Below, piece after piece: positions 5,411 through 7,949 of a stretch of 7,949 bases of DNA. Numbering within the stretch: the stretch's first letter is position 1; each line of letters begins with the position of its first letter. Source of the stretch: Spirochaetaceae bacterium (GTDB lineage Bacteria; Spirochaetota; Spirochaetia; Treponematales; Breznakiellaceae); the NCBI GenBank assembly GCA_031284295.1, contig JAITAE010000017.1, positions 1 to 7,949 of the forward strand, in the 5' to 3' direction. The notes under the pieces are model-generated. The model was not told the origin of the DNA. It saw only the letters and a program-made list of their open reading frames with translations, and did not search any database. Position numbers and translations under genes: made by a program.

Positions 5411-5491
5411 CGGTGTTGGTGGGGCGGAATAACCGGCTGCGCCGGTTATTTCCGGAGTTTGCGGCGCAAACTCCAGCCGGTGTTGGTGGGG
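5411..5491. repeat. Hairpin pair flanked by 14-bp direct repeats
   Basis: cggtgttggtgggg is found at 5411-5424 and 5478-5491, exactly bracketing the double hairpin 5425-5477. Hairpin 1 is 5428-5437/5441-5450; hairpin 2 is ggagtttgc (5454-5462) / gcaaactcc (5466-5474). The arrangement looks like an insertion with a target duplication, though 14 bp is long for that. Confidence 0.75.
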
Positions 5492-5574
5492 ATGGAAGTA
5501 GGGGGGAGGGGGGGCTATGTGCCGAACGGTATGGAAATAGCACCCCCCTTCATAATGAAGAATGAGAAATGAGG
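5424..5574 (+). repeat. Double-hairpin/C-tract element, copy 3
   Basis: This is a tandem neighbour of copy 2, offset by 184 bp at the hairpins. After the hairpins come a G-rich run (5501-5514), tgccgaacggtatgg (5520-5534), a C6 run and the tail aatgagaaatgagg (5561-5574), shared with copy 2. The G-run and C-run can pair into a long stem as in the MITE at 535-592. Confidence 0.72.
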
Positions 5575-5609
5575 ATTGAATACCTGGAAAAATTCACTGA
5601 CAACACCTG

Positions 5610-5668
5610 ACATACCCGCGTATGTTAAAGCCTCTGGGGTATGCTACCGCGGAGCGGGCTTTAAAGCC
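5610..5668. promoter_or_regulatory. Palindromes upstream of the fusA promoter
   Basis: acatac (5610-5615) / gtatgt (5620-5625) is a 6-bp inverted repeat with a 4-base centre. ttaaagcc (5625-5632) pairs with ggctttaa (5657-5664). ggctttaaagcc (5657-5668) is a perfect 12-base palindrome. They could be operator or hairpin structures for fusA or leftovers of the repeat area. No regulator is identifiable. Confidence 0.4.
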
Positions 5669-5693
5669 GCTGGCGGCCGGGCTTGAAATTTGC

Positions 5694-5735
5694 TTGTATT
5701 TTTGGCAGGATTTTATACAATTTACTGTTTAGGAG
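5694..5735 (+). promoter_or_regulatory. Candidate fusA promoter and ribosome binding site
   Basis: TTGTAT (5694-5699), a 16-base spacer and TACAAT (5716-5721, 5 of 6 to the -10 consensus). The -35 is weak (3 of 6), so the -10 carries the call. AGGAG (5731-5735) lies 9 bases before the ATG at 5745. A start site near 5728 would leave a very short leader, so additional upstream promoters are possible. Confidence 0.45.
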
Positions 5736-5744
5736 TGTTTTTTA

Positions 5745-7838
5745 ATGGGCATCGATATAAAAAAGATGCGGAATATCGGGATTAGCGCGCATATAGACTC
5801 TGGCAAGACTACCTTAAGCGAGCGCATCCTGTTTTATTGCGACAAGATCCATGCTATACACGAGGTTCGCGGAAAGGACGGTGTGGGCGCTACGATGGAT
5901 CACATGGAGTTGGAGCGGGAGCGCGGGATCACTATTCAGAGCGCCGCGACACAGGTTACATGGAAAGATCACACGATCAATTTGATAGATACCCCCGGTC
6001 ACGTTGACTTTACGATTGAAGTCGAGCGTTCTCTGCGGGTGCTGGACGGCGCTATTCTAGTGCTTTGCGCGGTCGGCGGCGTTCAGTCTCAGTCCATTAC
6101 CGTTGACAGGCAGCTTAAACGCTACCATGTCCCGCGTATCGCGTTCGTAAACAAGTGCGACCGCACTGGCGCGAACCCGTTCAAAGTCTGCTTGCAGCTC
6201 CGCGAAAAGCTAAACCTCAACGCGGTACCGATTCAGATACCGATAGGACTGGAAGACAAGCTGGAAGGAGTCGTAGACCTTGTTTCGATGAAAGCTGTTT
6301 ACTTTGACGGCGACTCCGGTGAAAAAATCCGCTACGCGGACATCCCCGCGCACTTGAAGGCGGACACGGAGAAGCGGCGTGAAGAACTTATCGACGCGGT
6401 CTCTCTTTTTGATGATGAATTGGCGGAAAAATACCTTGAAGGCGCGGAGATACCGGACGAACTCATACACCGCGCCATAAGGGCCGGCACCTTGCAGGAA
6501 AAATTCGTACCCGTGATGATGGGTTCGGCCTACAAGAACAAGGGGATTCAGAGTCTGCTGGACGCGGTAAACAACTACCTGCCGGACCCGACTCAGGTCA
6601 AAAACTACGCCCTGGACCTTGACAATAACGAGGCGCAGGTTGAGCTTTCGACTACCGGCAACGCGCCCATTGTCGCGCTGGGTTTCAAACTTGAGGACGG
6701 GCAGTACGGTCAGCTTACCTATGTCCGCGTCTATCAGGGCTCGCTGAAAAAGGGTGATGAGCTTATTAACACCCGCGCGCGGCGCAAGTTAAAGGTGGGG
6801 CGCCTTGTCCGTATGCACAGCGACCACATGGAGGACATCAACGAGGGGGCACAGGGCGACATTGTGGCGCTGTTCGGTATTGAGTGCGCTTCTGGCGACA
6901 CGTTTTGCGGCGGCGGCCTTAACTACGCGATGAGCTCCATGTTCGTGCCGGAGCCGGTCATCTCGCTGGCTATCACGCCTAAGGATAAGAAATCCGCCGA
7001 CCAGATGGCAAAGGCGCTTGGCCGCTTTACGCGGGAAGACCCCACGTTTCAGACTTTTGTTGACCCGGAATCTAACCAGACCATCATCAAAGGCATGGGC
7101 GAGCTTCACCTTGACGTGTACATCGAGCGTATGCGCCGCGAGTACAAGTGCGAGGTGGAAACCGGTATGCCGCAGGTGGCGTACCGCGAGACCATCACGG
7201 CGCGGGCGGACTTCAACTACACCCACAAGAAGCAGACGGGCGGCGCGGGCCAGTACGGGCGTGTCGCGGGCTACATGGAGCCGTATGCGGACGGCGATTA
7301 CGAGTTTGTAGACAGCATCAAGGGCGGCTCGATACCTACGGAATTCGTGCCGAGCTGCGACAAGGGTTTCCGTCAGGCGGTACAGCGTGGCAGCCTTATC
7401 GGGTTCCCCATCGTCAACATCCGCTGCTGCATCAACGACGGCCAGTCCCACCCGGTGGATTCAAGTGACATCGCGTTCCAGCAGGCGGCCATCGGCGCGT
7501 TCCGCGAAGGCTACAACAAGGCGAAACCCTGCATCCTTGAGCCTATCATGAAGGTTGCGGTCGAAGGGCCTACGGAATTTCAAGGCAACATATTTGCCAG
7601 TCTTAACCAGCGGCGCGGCATTATCAACGCTTCCAGCGAAGACGGCGCGTTCTCCCGCGTCGAGGCGGAAGTCCCGCTCAGCGCGATGTTCGGCTATTCA
7701 ACAGACCTGCGCTCCATGTCCCAGGGCAAGGCCGAATTCACGATGGAATTCCTAAAGTACGGCAAGGTCCCGCAGAGTATCAGCGACCAGCTTATCAAAG
7801 ACTACCAGGAAAAACGCAAAAAAGAACAATCCCGGTAG
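5745..7838 (+). CDS. fusA: Elongation factor G, mitochondrial EFG1 / spirochaete EFG1 type
   Basis: This is a ribosome-dependent translocation GTPase, 697 residues and full length. The G domain has AHIDSGKT (15-22), RGIT (60-63, switch I Thr), DTPGH (82-86), NKCD (136-139) and SAYKNKG (261-267). Domain II begins near 305, domain III near 403 ([10 protein letters not shown] 450-459). Domain IV (about 481-603) holds the [14 protein letters not shown] stretch (494-507) and the tip loop [10 protein letters not shown] with His569. Domain V runs to about 690, followed by a basic tail. Many stretches ([43 protein letters not shown]) follow human mitochondrial EFG1 closely. In spirochaetes with two EF-G paralogues, the EFG1 type is the translocase and the second is the recycling factor; that role is inferred here. 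The gene is GC-richer than the TerB gene, stands alone behind a repeat-filled gap and ends in a hairpin terminator, so it is not in a str operon here. Confidence 0.97.
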   Translation: MGIDIKKMRNIGISAHIDSGKTTLSERILFYCDKIHAIHEVRGKDGVGATMDHMELERERGITIQSAATQVTWKDHTINLIDTPGHVDFTIEVERSLRVLDGAILVLCAVGGVQSQSITVDRQLKRYHVPRIAFVNKCDRTGANPFKVCLQLREKLNLNAVPIQIPIGLEDKLEGVVDLVSMKAVYFDGDSGEKIRYADIPAHLKADTEKRREELIDAVSLFDDELAEKYLEGAEIPDELIHRAIRAGTLQEKFVPVMMGSAYKNKGIQSLLDAVNNYLPDPTQVKNYALDLDNNEAQVELSTTGNAPIVALGFKLEDGQYGQLTYVRVYQGSLKKGDELINTRARRKLKVGRLVRMHSDHMEDINEGAQGDIVALFGIECASGDTFCGGGLNYAMSSMFVPEPVISLAITPKDKKSADQMAKALGRFTREDPTFQTFVDPESNQTIIKGMGELHLDVYIERMRREYKCEVETGMPQVAYRETITARADFNYTHKKQTGGAGQYGRVAGYMEPYADGDYEFVDSIKGGSIPTEFVPSCDKGFRQAVQRGSLIGFPIVNIRCCINDGQSHPVDSSDIAFQQAAIGAFREGYNKAKPCILEPIMKVAVEGPTEFQGNIFASLNQRRGIINASSEDGAFSRVEAEVPLSAMFGYSTDLRSMSQGKAEFTMEFLKYGKVPQSISDQLIKDYQEKRKKEQSR

Positions 7839-7840
7839 AG

Positions 7841-7868
7841 CCGCTGGCGGCCCGCCAGCGGGTTTAAA
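7841..7868 (+). terminator. Hairpin terminator after fusA
   Basis: ccgctggcg (7841-7849), loop gcc, cgccagcgg (7853-7861): a perfect 9-bp GC-rich stem 2 bases after the TAG stop, followed by a short weak T-tract (gtttaaat). The left half (agccgctggcggcc) also occurs at 5665-5678, upstream of fusA. Confidence 0.7.
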
Positions 7869-7949
7869 TACGCTGACGGGCTGCCTGCCGGGAGCGCCGC
7901 CTTATCGGACAAATACGCTCCGCGTGCCTCATCGGGTGTACTCACTGCC
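7869..7949. other. Trailing intergenic sequence
   Basis: No gene, RNA or strong repeat is seen up to the window end, apart from a 9-base string aaatacgct repeated at about 7865 and 7910. Confidence 0.4.

Larger units (their letters stand above)
5388..5651. repeat. 20-bp direct repeat bracketing copy 3
   Basis: ctctggggtatgctaccgcg occurs at 5388-5407 and 5632-5651, 244 bp apart, on either side of copy 3. It suggests duplication or insertion in a pre-existing sequence just upstream of fusA. Confidence 0.7.

Noticed and set aside
5371..5565. 64-codon ORF upstream of fusA
   Set aside because: It lies wholly in the double-hairpin repeat copy 3 and its composition follows the palindromes.
6789..7451. 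220-codon minus-strand ORF opposite fusA
   Set aside because: It is antisense to strongly conserved EF-G codons. Long shadow frames are expected in GC-rich genes, and it has no recognisable domain.

Overview
The window reads as part of a spirochaete chromosome, plausibly a Treponema-like one. The clearest lineage clue is the elongation factor G at 5745-7838, which resembles the mitochondrial-EFG1/spirochaete-EFG1 subgroup rather than the classical str-operon FusA. The species-level guess is inference; no rRNA or other marker is present.

Layout. 1-70 is the 5' end of a minus-strand gene with a very good ribosome binding site. 71-1180 is a 1.1-kb gene-poor stretch holding relics: a decayed transposase N-terminus (277-402), a 207-bp MITE-like element with 18-bp terminal inverted repeats (414-620), a short remnant of a fabF-type ketoacyl-ACP synthase on the minus strand (646-722) and several strong hairpins (762-778, 799-843, 969-989). 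1181-4688 is a tight two-gene operon: a 737-residue TerB-N/TerB-C protein and a 430-residue BrxD-like (DUF2791) P-loop ATPase, with one base between stop and start. 4689-5744 is a second 1-kb gene-free stretch made almost entirely of repeats: an inverted partner of the upstream MITE, 15-bp direct repeats 100 bp apart, a seven-unit 23-bp palindromic tandem array, and two tandem copies of a double-hairpin element. 5745-7838 is fusA with its own promoter, followed by a hairpin terminator. Nothing is recognised in 7862-7949.

How the genes fit together. The TerB-N/TerB-C protein and the BrxD-like ATPase form a known type of pair thought to process DNA, usually accompanied by a large superfamily II helicase. 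That helicase is absent here: the operon ends in repeat DNA right after the ATPase. The operon lies between inverted, about 90% identical 75-bp copies of a repeat, and its first gene is visibly richer in A-tracts than fusA. I read it as an acquired accessory cassette set next to a housekeeping gene. fusA is independent of it. The most unusual observations are the inverted-repeat-bounded TerB/ATPase cassette without a helicase and the 7 x 23-bp CTAG-centred palindromic array.
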